This document shows positions 1 to 8,575 of a DNA stretch of 46,385 bases, in pieces. Under the pieces are notes generated by a model. That model ran no database searches. It saw only the letters and a list, made by a program, of their open reading frames with translations, and had not been told where the DNA came from. Source of the DNA: an uncultured Lachnospiraceae bacterium (lineage in GTDB: Bacteria > Bacillota > Clostridia > Lachnospirales > Lachnospiraceae). Made by a program: the position numbers and the translations under genes. The DNA lies in contig CAJTWA010000037.1 of NCBI GenBank assembly GCA_910580195.1, forward strand, positions 1 to 46,385, in the 5' to 3' direction. The first letter of the stretch is position 1. Each line of letters opens with the position of its first letter.

Positions 1-50
1 GGAGGGAGGGGAAGCGAGTCCTTTTCGGAGGATAAGCTAAACCTTACCTC

Positions 51-1250
51 ATGATTTTAGGTATTACAGGGATTTTTTTAATTTACATTGTATATGAACG
101 TAAGGACTATACAATCTGGGAAATACTTGCACTGGTTCCTCTGGGGTTGAACCCATATTTTTTAGAGTGCCTATCCTATAAGTTTGATGCTCCATTTATG
201 GCGTTGTCGATTCTTGGGGCAATTGCCCCCCTTTTATATAGGAAAAGAACAGCGTGGGAGTATGTTTTAGCTGTCAGCATTGGGACAGTAGTAGTGTGTA
301 CCAGCTATCAGGCTTCTTCTGGGATTTTTCCAATGTGTGTTATTTTATTGGCATTTAGGATGTGGATGGAGAACATGCCATGTAAGCAGATTTTTGCATT
401 TTGCTTAAAATCTGTATTGGGATTTGGTATAGGCCTGATATTTTTTCGGATTGTTATTATGGTTCCGATTAGTGACAATGGTTATGTGTCGAATTCGATT
501 CCTGCAATTTCCGAGTTACTGCCCACAGCTATTAAAAATTTTAAGAAGTATTTTAGCCTAATCAAATCAGATTTCAAGGCAATATGGAAAGGAGTGTTTC
601 TGTTACTGTGTGCAGGGTTTGTAGTATCCGGGGTTGTCCGGTCACAGCAGAAGAAATGTGTTACTATGTTTATGGCCATATTATCGGGAGTATTGATGCT
701 CCTGCTTTGTTTTGGTTTATACCCGATATTGATAGCACCACTTTTCCTTCCGCGGGGAATGTATGGATTTGGGGTATTAATAACAATATTAGGCCTTAGC
801 GTTGCAGAATATCGCCAAAGCGTAGTAATACGGATTCCTGCACTTGCATTTGCATGGATATTTTTTGTGTTTTCCCTGACGTATGGAAATGCGCTATATG
901 TTCAGAAAGAATATACAGATTTTAGGATGGTGCAGGTTGTCACAGATTTGAATGGTATGGAAGTATTTCTTGAAGATAAACCTGTGGTGGTACAGATATC
1001 TGGGAGTACTGGACATTCACCGATTATTTGTTCTATGGCTCAAAGTTATAATATGTTAAGCAGATTGATTTATGTTACATTTCAGGAATGGTGGTGGGGG
1101 CAAAAACAGCTTTTGGAATATTATGGCATGAAAAATGTAGTGACAGATACCAAACAAGATTTGACTGTGTATGGACTGCCTGTAGTGAAGGATAGCATGT
1201 ACCATACAATCTATGGAAATGGCAATTATGTGTTAATAGAATTAAAATGA
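51..1250 (+). CDS. GtrII-like membrane glucosyltransferase, N-terminus missing
   Basis: Polytopic membrane protein of 399 residues resembling the GtrII family, which transfers glucose from a bactoprenol carrier to surface polysaccharide outside the membrane. The segment NPYFLECLSYKFDAPFMA near residue 35 and the following hydrophobic helices (about eight) fit that family; the soluble C-terminus starts near residue 280. GtrII proteins normally begin about 80-100 residues earlier. Here the frame is closed by TAA at 33-35, only five codons before the ATG, and a GGAGGA at 28-33 lies too far from the ATG to be convincing. The gene is therefore probably 5'-truncated or frameshifted near the window edge. 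The GtrB-like partner lies at 4963, separated by two insertion sequences. Family call is moderately sure; whether it functions is doubtful. Confidence 0.7.
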   Translation: MILGITGIFLIYIVYERKDYTIWEILALVPLGLNPYFLECLSYKFDAPFMALSILGAIAPLLYRKRTAWEYVLAVSIGTVVVCTSYQASSGIFPMCVILLAFRMWMENMPCKQIFAFCLKSVLGFGIGLIFFRIVIMVPISDNGYVSNSIPAISELLPTAIKNFKKYFSLIKSDFKAIWKGVFLLLCAGFVVSGVVRSQQKKCVTMFMAILSGVLMLLLCFGLYPILIAPLFLPRGMYGFGVLITILGLSVAEYRQSVVIRIPALAFAWIFFVFSLTYGNALYVQKEYTDFRMVQVVTDLNGMEVFLEDKPVVVQISGSTGHSPIICSMAQSYNMLSRLIYVTFQEWWWGQKQLLEYYGMKNVVTDTKQDLTVYGLPVVKDSMYHTIYGNGNYVLIELK

Positions 1251-1451
1251 CAGATGGTTAGATATATAATTACAATTTTTTCTCCTACTACAAGGAATAG
1301 GAAGAGATGTGGCTGTGTTGCTTGTGGAGATTAGGTGCCCGGAGGTAGGGAGAGGTTGGAAAGGAGGAGGAACAGCCATTACTCTAAAATAGTTTTCTGT
1401 CCGATAGAGAAACTCATGGAAAAGTACTAGAATGGATAGGTTACAATAAAC
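1251..1451. other. Intergenic stretch without recognisable gene
   Basis: About 200 bases between the glucosyltransferase stop and the left end of the IS3-like remnant. No open frame of note, no clear hairpin-plus-T terminator and no convincing promoter was found. Confidence 0.5.
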
Positions 1452-1508
1452 TGAACAGATTTTTTAAGGTCATATAATATAAAACCAATAAGTAAAGGAG
1501 TAGCCAAT

Positions 1509-1805
1509 ATGACCGAAACAAAACAGAAAAGAAAACCACGCAAATACACAGATGAATTCAAGCAGCAGTTGGTAGATTTATACTGTTCTGGTAAACGCAG
1601 GTGTGATATCTGCAGTGAATATGATATTGCCCATTCCTTGTTTGACAAATGGGTAAAACAGGCCGAAAACTCCGGTTCATTCCATGAAAAGGACAACCGC
1701 ACGCCTGAACAGGAAGAACTGATAAAACTCCGCAAGGATAACTAGCAGCTGAAGATGGAGAACGACATTTTAAAACAGGCGGCGCTGATCTTGGGACGAA
1801 GGTAA
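1509..1805 (+). pseudogene. IS3-family OrfA with in-frame stop
   Basis: Encodes the N-terminal helix-turn-helix protein of an IS3-type transposase (KYTDEFKQQLVDLYCSGK motif near residue 14). It has a good GGAG ribosome binding site just upstream of 1509. The frame is broken by TAG at 1743-1745. Beyond it the same frame continues with QLKMENDILKQAALILGR, the leucine-zipper end typical of OrfA, to TAA at 1803-1805. One point mutation therefore inactivated an otherwise normal 98-codon gene. Confidence 0.8.
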
Positions 1806-1806
1806 A

Positions 1807-2630
1807 TGTGGTCAAAGCAAACGCACACAAGTACCCTGTACCAGCAATGTGCCGCGTCCTGTAGGTAAACAGAAGCACTTATTATGAATCAAAACAGCCG
1901 CCGGATGAACCGGGGCTGACATCTGAAATCAAAGAAATCTTTCGGGCAAACCGCAATAATTGCAATACGCGCAAAATAAAAAAGGAGCTGATGAAAACAG
2001 GGAAACAGGTATCCAGACGCCGTATTGGACGGATCATGAAGTAGGAGGGGCTGGTTTCCAATTACACAACCGCACAGTTTAAACCACAAAAAGACACCTG
2101 TAACAAATCAAAAACGGAAAATATCCTGAACGGCAGTTTGACGGGCAGGGATGTTGTGATAAGCGTTTTAACGTATGTAAGGGTAGGGATGCGCTGGAAT
2201 TACATATGTGTCCTTGTCGGCCTCTATAACCGGGAAATCATAGGATATAGTGCGGGTGAACATAATAACGGCGGAACTTGTAAAAGGAGCATTCCAACGC
2301 GTGGAAGGAAGTCTGAAAGAGATCCGTCTGTTCCATACGGATTGTGGAAATAAATTCAAAAATAAAGCAATTGAAGAACTGCCGGAAACATTTAATATAG
2401 AGCGTTCCCTGAGTCATAAAGGATGCCCTTGCGATAATGCAGTGGCAGAAGCAACATTTAAGGCTATAAAAACGGAGTTCATATGGAATGAAACATTTGC
2501 AGATTTGAAGGACTTGAAATTGAAGTTATGGGATTATGTAAACTGGTATAACCACCACAGAATCCATTCTTCTTTAGGATATCAAACCCCAGTACAATAC
2601 AGGGAAAACAACCTTAAAAAAGTTGTCTAA
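1807..2630 (+). pseudogene. IS3-family OrfB (DDE integrase), several stops and an indel
   Basis: The rve-type integrase of the same element. Reading from about 1807, in-frame TAG codons interrupt it near 1860 and 2041. The reading frame changes around 2255, so the part with NYICVLVGLYNREIIGYSAG and the 3' part are in different frames. The last 120 residues (2250-2630) are continuous and show HTDCGNKFKN, where D is the second catalytic aspartate, and VAEATFKAIKTE with the catalytic glutamate, then the usual HHRIHSSLGYQTP end. Non-functional; possibly still a substrate for a related transposase in trans. Confidence 0.8.
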
Positions 2631-2654
2631 AAAAGTGTTGACAATCTAAAAATT

Positions 2655-2989
2655 AGCGGAAATAGCCATATATACTGAGAATCAGGATGCTCTTATAATA
2701 GAAACACAAGATGTGCTACAGGAAGAGATTTATATTAATAAGGGTCAAGTTCACAGCTATCTATGGAGTACAGTGTAAGGAGGGGAATTTTTGTCATCAA
2801 AGATACCATATGATGAGGGATGGCATGTGCATACTGAAAGCAAGAAAGTGTTTACGAAAAAATATGAGTTCATTTTTAGCATTTGATTCTCCAGAAGGAC
2901 AACGCAAAATTAAATTTGTATATGAGCCAAAAGGATTTAAGGTTGGAGGCATAGTATCAGGTGTTGCATTCATTCTGATGTTTTTATGA
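2655..2989 (+). pseudogene. C-terminal remnant of a YfhO-family membrane protein
   Basis: Translation in two frames gives the end of a YfhO-type (GT-C-like) membrane protein. First comes IYTENQDALIIETQDVL, then after TAA (2776-2778) FLSSKIPYDEGWHVHTESKK, and after a frameshift near 2870 FLAFDSPEGQRKIKFVYEPK followed by a last hydrophobic helix. The pattern IPYDEGW...FDSPEG....F.YEPKGFK is what one sees at the end of YfhO proteins. The rest of the gene is missing: the IS3 remnant abuts the left side and the next IS begins 33 bases after the stop. It suggests the ancestral locus carried a further surface-glycosylation gene. Confidence 0.7.
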
Positions 2990-3021
2990 CAAAGCAGAAT
3001 GATATGGATACTAGGAAGGAG

Positions 3022-3032
3022 GGTAGTGTCAA
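3022..3032 (+). repeat. Left terminal inverted repeat of the 1.9 kb IS
   Basis: GGTAGTGTCAA, exactly complementary to TTGACACTACC at 4928-4938. The pair defines the boundaries of the element. Confidence 0.75.
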
Positions 3033-3118
3033 GTAATCTATGAAAAACCAAGCCAAAAAAATAGGCTCAAATGAACCTTGAAAATTGTAGACATTAATCC
3101 CGATAAGCTCTCCGAGGG

Positions 3119-3235
3119 CTTAGGGCGTTGCCCTAAGAACCCACAAGGGGCCAGTCCCTTGACCCGTTTTCGGGCGTTGCCCGAACCTATCCTCGCCGGA
3201 AGGCAGGAAAAGGGCGCAATGCCCCCTTTTCTGCC
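3119..3235. other. Hairpin cluster in the non-coding end of the IS
   Basis: Three stem-loops follow one another: CTTAGGGC-GTT-GCCCTAAG at 3119-3137 (8-bp stem), CGGGC-GTT-GCCCG at 3171-3183 (5-bp stem, same GTT loop), and a longer stem between 3201-3214 and 3222-3235 (AGGCAG/CTGCCT plus AAAAGGG/CCCTTTT with one bulged G). They lie downstream of the transposase on its own strand. They could end transcription, shield the element from outside transcription, or be a transposon RNA; which one cannot be decided here. Confidence 0.55.
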
Positions 3236-3325
3236 TGACAGGATTATCCGTGGGCTTTATGTCAACAGACTTTCGCGGCATATCCTCACAGACGGCGCTG
3301 CCGCCTGCTGCGGTATTCCACGGTT

Positions 3326-4798
3326 CTATTGACAACAGCCCCGCTCCGCCTGTGCAGTGTTGTTTTTCTGCATGTTCAGGATGGCCTGCTGTCCAAGGAA
3401 GATGAGGGGCTGCCATTTGCCGGGCATGTTATCCGCGCCATGAAGCATCTCCACGTCATTGAGGGCTTTGCATTTATTGTGTTTGTGTGGACGCAGGAAG
3501 TTGTAGTAAGCAACCCAGAGCGCCAGGTCGTAGTTGGCGCCGTCAATGCTGCCAAAGCCGTTTGTATGCCGGTAAGAAGCTTTATAGGTACGGTTCAGCC
3601 GCTCGATTATCTGCTTGAATGGGAGGTGTTCCGTGGAGACAGCGTCATCGTTGGTAAGCCCGGTCACCTGGGTGATTTTAAAGGTAAAACCTTCTCCCAG
3701 CTTCTTGGCAAACTCCATTGCAGCAAGGGGATAGGCGCTGTAGCCGTCAGCGATAAACTTAAAGTTTTCCGGCAGTTTTGTCAGCCCCTGGAAAGCCATA
3801 CGCATGGCGAGGATACATGGGCCGACGCCACGGTTGCCTGACACCTGATAGCCGATGACGGAGCGGGTAGCGGCGTTCATGATGAGCCAGACGTAGGCCT
3901 TAATGCCACGGATCTTGATGTAGGTCTCGTCAGCCGTGAACACGGCCCCTTTTTCGTAGGGATACTGGTCGACAAAGGGTTTGACGCAGATGGCGGCAGT
4001 TTTACAGTAGTTGGCAATCTGCTGGTGGGAGATGCTGATGTTATAAAGGTCTTTCAGGGCCTGTGAAGTCTTGCGCAGGGAAAGGCCGAGATTCACATGG
4101 AGTGTGAGGCACAGGGACATGACATGGGCGTTATGCTTACTAAATTTCAGGGAAGACGCATTCTTCGGGAGCGTATTTAAGTCCATGCTGAAAAAATCCA
4201 TCGTGAACTCACGGTAGATGTAATGGAGCTTATATTTATTTTTGCCGTAGTTTTCTTTGAGGTCGTCCTTATCGACTTTCTTAAGGTTATGAAGGTAGTA
4301 TGGACATTTGGGGTTTACGCATTTATGGACGGTAAAGTGCTTCCGGCCTTTCTTGGGTACAAGTGTATTGCCGCAATGGGGGCAGCGCAGCTCCACGGAA
4401 GAGAAGCGGCTTTCCTGTGGGGAGAACCTTGCAGAGCAGACTTTGCACAGGAGCTGTCCTTTTGAACCATTGTTCTTGTACAGGAAAGGTTTTGGGGCGT
4501 CACAGCGCGGGCAGGAGCAGCTGCCAGGGATGTCACACTCCGAGCGCCTGCTGACAGGGCGGACCTTCTTCCCATAGCGTTTTTCGATGTAGGGAATGAA
4601 TTCTTTGTAAGTCCAGCCCTGTCGGAAGTCGGTGATGAGAGGGAGTTCATCAATCTTAAACTTCTGGTACTTTGGGGAATGGGAACCATCAAAAGCCCAT
4701 TGTCTGAGAGGGATATATCTGCAGATGAAGTTGATCAGCCAGCAGTTTTGCTGGTAAAGGTATTGAATAACAGAAAGTAAGTATTGTATAATGTCCAT
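3326..4798 (-). CDS. DDE transposase with N-terminal zinc fingers
   Basis: Transposase of the surrounding IS. The N-terminal half has two zinc-ribbon-like groups (CPRCDAPKPF...CKVC and CPHCG...CVNPKCPYY, around residues 95-165). It is followed by a helical region and a DDE catalytic core of IS6/IS240-like type. Visible candidates for the acidic triad are TADETYIKIRG, FIADGYSAY and FKQIIERLNRTYKASYR. The open frame reaches back to 4852, but AAGGAA lies nine bases before the ATG at 4798 and a TATAAT-like box overlaps the upstream codons, so the start at 4798 is preferred. The frame looks intact at about 490 residues, so the element may be active. Confidence 0.8.
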   Translation of the reverse strand: MDIIQYLLSVIQYLYQQNCWLINFICRYIPLRQWAFDGSHSPKYQKFKIDELPLITDFRQGWTYKEFIPYIEKRYGKKVRPVSRRSECDIPGSCSCPRCDAPKPFLYKNNGSKGQLLCKVCSARFSPQESRFSSVELRCPHCGNTLVPKKGRKHFTVHKCVNPKCPYYLHNLKKVDKDDLKENYGKNKYKLHYIYREFTMDFFSMDLNTLPKNASSLKFSKHNAHVMSLCLTLHVNLGLSLRKTSQALKDLYNISISHQQIANYCKTAAICVKPFVDQYPYEKGAVFTADETYIKIRGIKAYVWLIMNAATRSVIGYQVSGNRGVGPCILAMRMAFQGLTKLPENFKFIADGYSAYPLAAMEFAKKLGEGFTFKITQVTGLTNDDAVSTEHLPFKQIIERLNRTYKASYRHTNGFGSIDGANYDLALWVAYYNFLRPHKHNKCKALNDVEMLHGADNMPGKWQPLIFLGQQAILNMQKNNTAQAERGCCQ

Positions 4799-4927
4799 GA
4801 GCATTGTTTCCTTTTGGATAATGGTGTTTGTGGTGGACTCATTATACATCAAAAAGGGAGGTCAATGCTCTTTTTCTTTGCAACCTCCTATAAATCAAGG
4901 TTTTAGTAACAAAAAATCAGGTAGGAT

Positions 4928-4938
4928 TTGACACTACC
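4928..4938 (-). repeat. Right terminal inverted repeat of the 1.9 kb IS
   Basis: TTGACACTACC, the exact complement of 3022-3032. It lies upstream of the transposase gene. Confidence 0.75.
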
Positions 4939-4962
4939 GCAAGGAGCATAGGAGAAACAGAA

Positions 4963-5925
4963 ATGGGAAAACAAAATAGGGAAAAACTATCCTTAGTAAT
5001 ACCTTGTTTTAATGAAGAACAGGCAGTGCCGATTTTTTATAAAGAAGCAACAAAGGTACTTACAGCAATGGATTGTGAATATGAATTTCTGTTTGTAGAT
5101 GATGGTTCAATGGATAGTACTTTGGGCATTCTTGTAAATTTAGCAGATAAGGATGATAAGGTATATTATTTGTCTTTTTCAAGGAATTTTGGAAAAGAAT
5201 CAGCTATTTATGCTGGGTTTTGTAATGCAGATGGGGATTATGTCGCTGTAATGGATGCCGATATGCAGGATCCCCCAGCACTGTTGCCAGAGATGGTTAG
5301 GATTCTACAAGAGGAGGAATATGATAGCGTTGCAACAAGAAGGATGGACAGAAAAGGCGAGCCGCCAATACGTTCTTGGTTTGCCAGAAGGTTTTATCAG
5401 TTCATCAATAAAGTTTCAGATGCAGATATTGTAGATGGAGCTCGGGATTTCAGGATGATGAAAAAGGAAATGGTGGACGCTATTGTGAGGATGGACGAGT
5501 ACAACCGGTTCTCGAAGGGAATTTTTGGCTGGATTGGGTTTCAGACGTATTGGTTGCCTTATGAAAATGTGGAACGAGTTGCTGGTGAAACAAAGTGGAA
5601 TTTTTGGAAGTTGTTTAAATATGCGGTAGGTGGGATTATTAATTTTTCAGAGATTCCTTTGAATATTGCGTCTTGGTTTGGCGTTATCATGACTTTCGTA
5701 TCATTTATGTTTTTGTTGCTTGTAATATTCAGGAAGGTTTGCTTTGGCGATCCAGTTGCAGGATGGGCATCTACCATATGCGTCGTTGTATTTATTGGCG
5801 GGATTCAGTTGTTTTGTATGGGGATTATGGGGCAATATATTGCCAAAACATATACGGAAAGTAAGCATCGGCCACATTATATTATTTCAACAACCAATAA
5901 AGATGGCATAGGAAGAATAGGATAA
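4963..5925 (+). CDS. GtrB-like bactoprenol glycosyltransferase (GT2)
   Basis: Membrane-bound family 2 glycosyltransferase of 320 residues, like GtrB/YkcC/dolichyl-phosphate mannose synthases. It transfers a sugar from a nucleotide donor to undecaprenyl phosphate on the cytoplasmic face. Seen: LVIPCFNEE near residue 11, VDDGSMDST near 46, VMDADMQDPP near 93 (metal and donor binding), the SWFARRFYQFINK lipid-binding region, and two C-terminal transmembrane helices (about 235-257 and 268-292). A GGAG lies 8 bases before the ATG. It would feed a GtrII-type enzyme such as the one at 51. It directly abuts the right end of the 1.9 kb IS and may take its promoter from there; length is normal. Confidence 0.9.
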   Translation: MGKQNREKLSLVIPCFNEEQAVPIFYKEATKVLTAMDCEYEFLFVDDGSMDSTLGILVNLADKDDKVYYLSFSRNFGKESAIYAGFCNADGDYVAVMDADMQDPPALLPEMVRILQEEEYDSVATRRMDRKGEPPIRSWFARRFYQFINKVSDADIVDGARDFRMMKKEMVDAIVRMDEYNRFSKGIFGWIGFQTYWLPYENVERVAGETKWNFWKLFKYAVGGIINFSEIPLNIASWFGVIMTFVSFMFLLLVIFRKVCFGDPVAGWASTICVVVFIGGIQLFCMGIMGQYIAKTYTESKHRPHYIISTTNKDGIGRIG

Positions 5926-5970
5926 TACCTTTGGATTTTCTAGGATTGCATAGTTTGATAATATGGAAAT

Positions 5971-6012
5971 ACCGATACCTTGGGGTAGATACTGAGGCAT
6001 CGGTTATTTTAT
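5971..6012 (+). terminator. Rho-independent terminator after the GtrB-like gene
   Basis: ACCGATACCT (5971-5980) pairs with AGGCATCGGT (5995-6004) with one mismatch, followed by TATTTTATT. Confidence 0.65.
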
Positions 6013-6202
6013 TGCTAAAAAGTTGTTTATATATTTAAGAGTTAAGCCAAAAAATAAAAATATTTATAAAAATACATATATTTTGTGAAATAATTATAAT
6101 TTTCTCCCACAAATTTATATCATAGGTCAGTAACCTTTTGACACCCTAATCCTATGATATAATTAATTCGTCAAATCAAACATATCAAAACAGGATAAGA
6201 TT

Positions 6203-6360
6203 ATGGATGAAATTATTTTGCCATTTTTTATGACATTGACAACTTTTGAAAAGAATTAAAAACATTTTATGAACACAGCCTTTTGCCTTGCGATAGAAAG
6301 ATTGCGTCTTTTGAGTTGCATTCCCTCTACTATGTTATATTTATCTGTTTTTATGAATAA
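6203..6360 (+). pseudogene. Short frameshifted ORF remnant of unknown family
   Basis: ATG at 6203 begins MDEIILPFFMTLTTFEK. A shift near 6252 continues in another frame as ELKTFYEHSLLPCDRK and runs about 30 codons to TAA at 6358-6360. The two pieces join smoothly into one 50-residue sequence, hence the reading as a broken small gene or the start of a lost larger one. TTGACA and TATAAT-like boxes occur upstream (6138-6160) but with a short spacer. I do not recognise the family. The next 100 bases to the IS boundary at 6461 hold nothing I can name. Confidence 0.3.
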
Positions 6361-6454
6361 AGTTTGTAAAATCCCTTTTAATTTCATAACCCAATCTGTT
6401 ATAATTAATCATGCAAAAACACTCCTTTGTTTTATTATTTTGTGGTGATTTAAT

Positions 6455-6460
6455 TATAAC
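6455..6460 (+). repeat. Target-site duplication, left copy
   Basis: TATAAC directly before the inverted repeat at 6461; the same six bases follow the element at 7937-7942. Confidence 0.7.
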
Positions 6461-6519
6461 ACACCACTTTACAACTTTTTGAAAATGAAAAATAAAATAA
6501 CGCACAAGGCACTTTCTAA

Positions 6520-6586
6520 TGTATAATAAGTTTGCACACAAAACTATACGAAAGATGGTGACCTTGTACGTCAGACTTATTATACA
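6520..6586 (+). promoter_or_regulatory. Inverted repeat bracketing the IS leader
   Basis: TGTATAATAAGT (6520-6531) is perfectly complementary to ACTTATTATACA (6575-6586), with a 43-base loop. It ends just where the transposase frame begins. In mRNA started outside the element this hairpin would cover the translation start region, while a transcript started inside (a TATAAT lies within the left arm) would lack the left arm. That protective role is an inference. Confidence 0.45.
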
Positions 6587-6666
6587 ATGAAAACAATCTA
6601 ATTGGTAGACTGTACCGTTATTTTTATATTTATTTTAAAACTTTTTCCTTACCAACTATTGAAACC

Positions 6667-7920
6667 TTGTCCCTGCTGGTGTTATCTATCCTTGCTATGG
6701 AGTCAGCAGGTTCCATCCGTTCGCTGTACAGACATTTTTTATCAGGGATTACAGAAAAATCCCTGAATGCATTTTACTATGCATGTTCTTATGCAAAAGC
6801 TGATTATTCCAGATTTATGAATGCCACTGCTGGTATGGCTTTAAAGCTCATACCAGAAAAATTGCCCTCCCAGCCTGTCTTCCTGTGTATTGATGATACA
6901 ATGGTTGCAAAATCCGGCAAAAAATTTGAGTATGCTTCAAAGCTTTTCGACCATGCTGCGCATAATGGCCCTAATTACCTGAATGGGCACTGTTTTGTGA
7001 GCGTAATGCTCTGTGTCCCTGTATGAAATAAGGACAGGATCCATTATCTGTGCGTACCGCTTGGATACTGCATGTGGCAGAAAAAGGAATCCAAACTGGA
7101 ACTGGCTGCATCTATGGTGCGGCATGTAATGCCTGTCCTGCGTACAAAGAAAAACGTCCTCCTCCTTTGTGGCAGCTGGTATGTAAAAAAGAGCCTCGTT
7201 TCTATCGTGGACGAATATGGAAACCTTGGCCTTATAGGGAATGCAAGGCTTGATTCCGTCATTTATGACTTGCCGCCACAGCGGACGGGGAAAAGAGGAC
7301 GTCCTGCAACGCATGGCGGCAGGCTCTCCATCCAGGATGATTTTACTCTGTCAGATGAAAAAATTGGAGGCTATTACATGGCTGTGCGCCGTGTCCTTAC
7401 AAACATTTTTGGAAAAAGGACAGTCTTGGCATATGTTACATCAGCGGACAAGGAAAATGGCGGCAGGCGTTTATATTTCAGCACAGTTTTTCCAGAACAG
7501 CTGCAGATATTCTGTGCCTGGCAGGAAAAATCCCCCCTGAACCAGACGGGAAGCAGCCATATGCAGTTCATCCCTTTGCTGCTTTATGCTTTTCGGTGGA
7601 ACATTGAAGTAAGTTATTATGAACAGAAAACCTTCTGGTCCTTATGCAGCTACATGGTACGGAGCCGCAAAGGGATAGAAATGCTTGTCAATCTAATCAA
7701 AATAGCGTATTGTGCAATGAAACTTTTGCCGTATCAGGACAAGACGTTTTCCAAATACCAGACAGAAAGCGTCCAGGAATTTCGTTTCGTGCTGAGCGAA
7801 CAAATCCGCCAGCAGGTATTTTATGCCATTTTCGTGAAAAAAGCCGAAACACACATAAAATCAAAAGCTATAATTAAGGTTTTAAAACAACTGATTCAGC
7901 ATCAGGGATATTATTTATAA
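6667..7920 (+). pseudogene. DDE transposase (IS4/IS701-like) with one nonsense codon
   Basis: A continuous frame of 418 codons interrupted only by TGA at 7024-7026 in ...LCVPV*NKDRIHYL..., most simply a former tryptophan codon. The N-terminal part has LCIDDTMVAKSGKKFEY, where the DD lies in the first catalytic motif. The C-terminal part has ILCGSWYVKKSLVSIVDE and WNIEVSYYEQKTFWSLCSYM, typical of the DDE superfamily (DDE_5 type). No ATG suits the real start: the frame is open back to 6562 and TTG at 6667 is only the first possible start codon, so the initiation codon may also be lost. Confidence 0.8.
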
Positions 7921-7936
7921 AGTTGTAAAGTGGTGT

Positions 7937-7942
7937 TATAAC
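7937..7942 (+). repeat. Target-site duplication, right copy
   Basis: TATAAC directly after the right inverted repeat; matches 6455-6460. Confidence 0.7.
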
Positions 7943-8026
7943 ATTTAGGATGTGTTTTTGCATTTCTTATTTTTGAGATGAAATCAGATGCCAGAAAAAA
8001 TGGGGAAACTCAAAAAAATTTCTTTG

Positions 8027-8056
8027 TTGACAAAAAGTAAGGGGAGGGGGTAAAAT
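8027..8056 (+). promoter_or_regulatory. Sigma-A-type promoter candidate
   Basis: TTGACA (8027-8032), 18-base purine-rich spacer, TAAAAT (8051-8056). No good gene follows closely; the 500 bases to 8576 are AT-rich and show no long frame, so it may be a relic promoter of a deleted gene or drive a small RNA. Confidence 0.4.
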
Positions 8057-8575
8057 AATTAAGATATCAAAAAGGTAGTTAAGGTGATAAAAGAGGAAAA
8101 GTAAAAATTTTTCTATATTGCACATGTAAAGTTTGAACCTGCTAATATGAGTTATCATTCATCTTACTATAAAAGATTTATATAAATTTTCTTATACGCA
8201 ATTTTGTAACAAAAAGGATCCCGTATTTATGTGAGTTCTGATGTTTTGCAAATGCCTATTGCAAAATGTATTTTACAGTTAAATTGCAAAATTCGGAAGA
8301 AGTGCATGCTGTTTATAGCGTTCGGCTTTTGGGAAAAATAGTGCTCCAGTCTTGAAAAAAGCGTTTTTTGTCCGTTATTTATGATAAGCTTTTGGAAATA
8401 AAGAACAGGAGAAAGAAGATATCAACAGAGCAGTAGGCTAAGATAGTTTCTGCTAACATTGCACTCTTCTGTAAACAGAAAGGGTTCAGAATGCGTCAAT
8501 ATGACAGGAAGTGAATTTGAAAATGTGGAGCCAACAATTTTATAGATGTTGAAGAAAGAATTACCGGTGTAGGGT

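Larger units (their letters stand above)
1452..2645 (+). mobile_element. Degenerate IS3-family insertion sequence (IS150-like)
   Basis: Bounded by imperfect terminal inverted repeats: TGAACAGATTTTTTAAGGTC on the left (from 1452) and, read on the other strand from about 2645, a related TGTCAACACTTTTTTAGAC. It encloses an OrfA-like helix-turn-helix frame and an OrfB-like DDE integrase frame, both broken. I saw no reliable target duplication. Size of about 1.2 kb fits the family. The element lies directly against the YfhO-like gene remnant on its right. Confidence 0.75.
3022..4938 (-). mobile_element. 1.9 kb DDE insertion sequence with zinc-ribbon transposase
   Basis: Both ends carry the 11-bp inverted repeat GGTAGTGTCAA (3022-3032, and its complement 4928-4938). 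Inside are one minus-strand transposase gene and about 300 bases of hairpin-rich DNA between the gene's 3' end and the left boundary. A clean adjacent target duplication is not obvious; AAGGAG occurs just outside the left end and again two bases beyond the right end, which may be coincidence. The right end sits 24 bases before the GtrB-like gene. Confidence 0.8.
6461..7936 (+). mobile_element. Complete 1476-bp IS with 6-bp target duplication
   Basis: Terminal inverted repeats ACACCACTTTACAACTTT (6461-6478) and AAAGTTGTAAAGTGGTGT (7919-7936) are perfect over 18 bp, and TATAAC flanks both sides. The element carries one DDE transposase gene broken by a single TGA. The preserved ends and duplication suggest a recent insertion. 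Mobilisation would need a functional relative elsewhere in the genome. Confidence 0.85.

Noticed and set aside
3329..3841. 170-residue plus-strand frame
   Set aside because: Antisense to the well-supported minus-strand transposase, without ribosome binding site or recognisable domain; a shadow frame.
3016..4946. AAGGAG as target-site duplication of the 1.9 kb IS
   Set aside because: The right copy is two bases away from the inverted repeat and doubles as ribosome-binding-site-like sequence; not accepted as a duplication.
6341..6541. 66-residue minus-strand frame at the IS left end
   Set aside because: Crosses the IS boundary and inverted repeat; no supporting signals.
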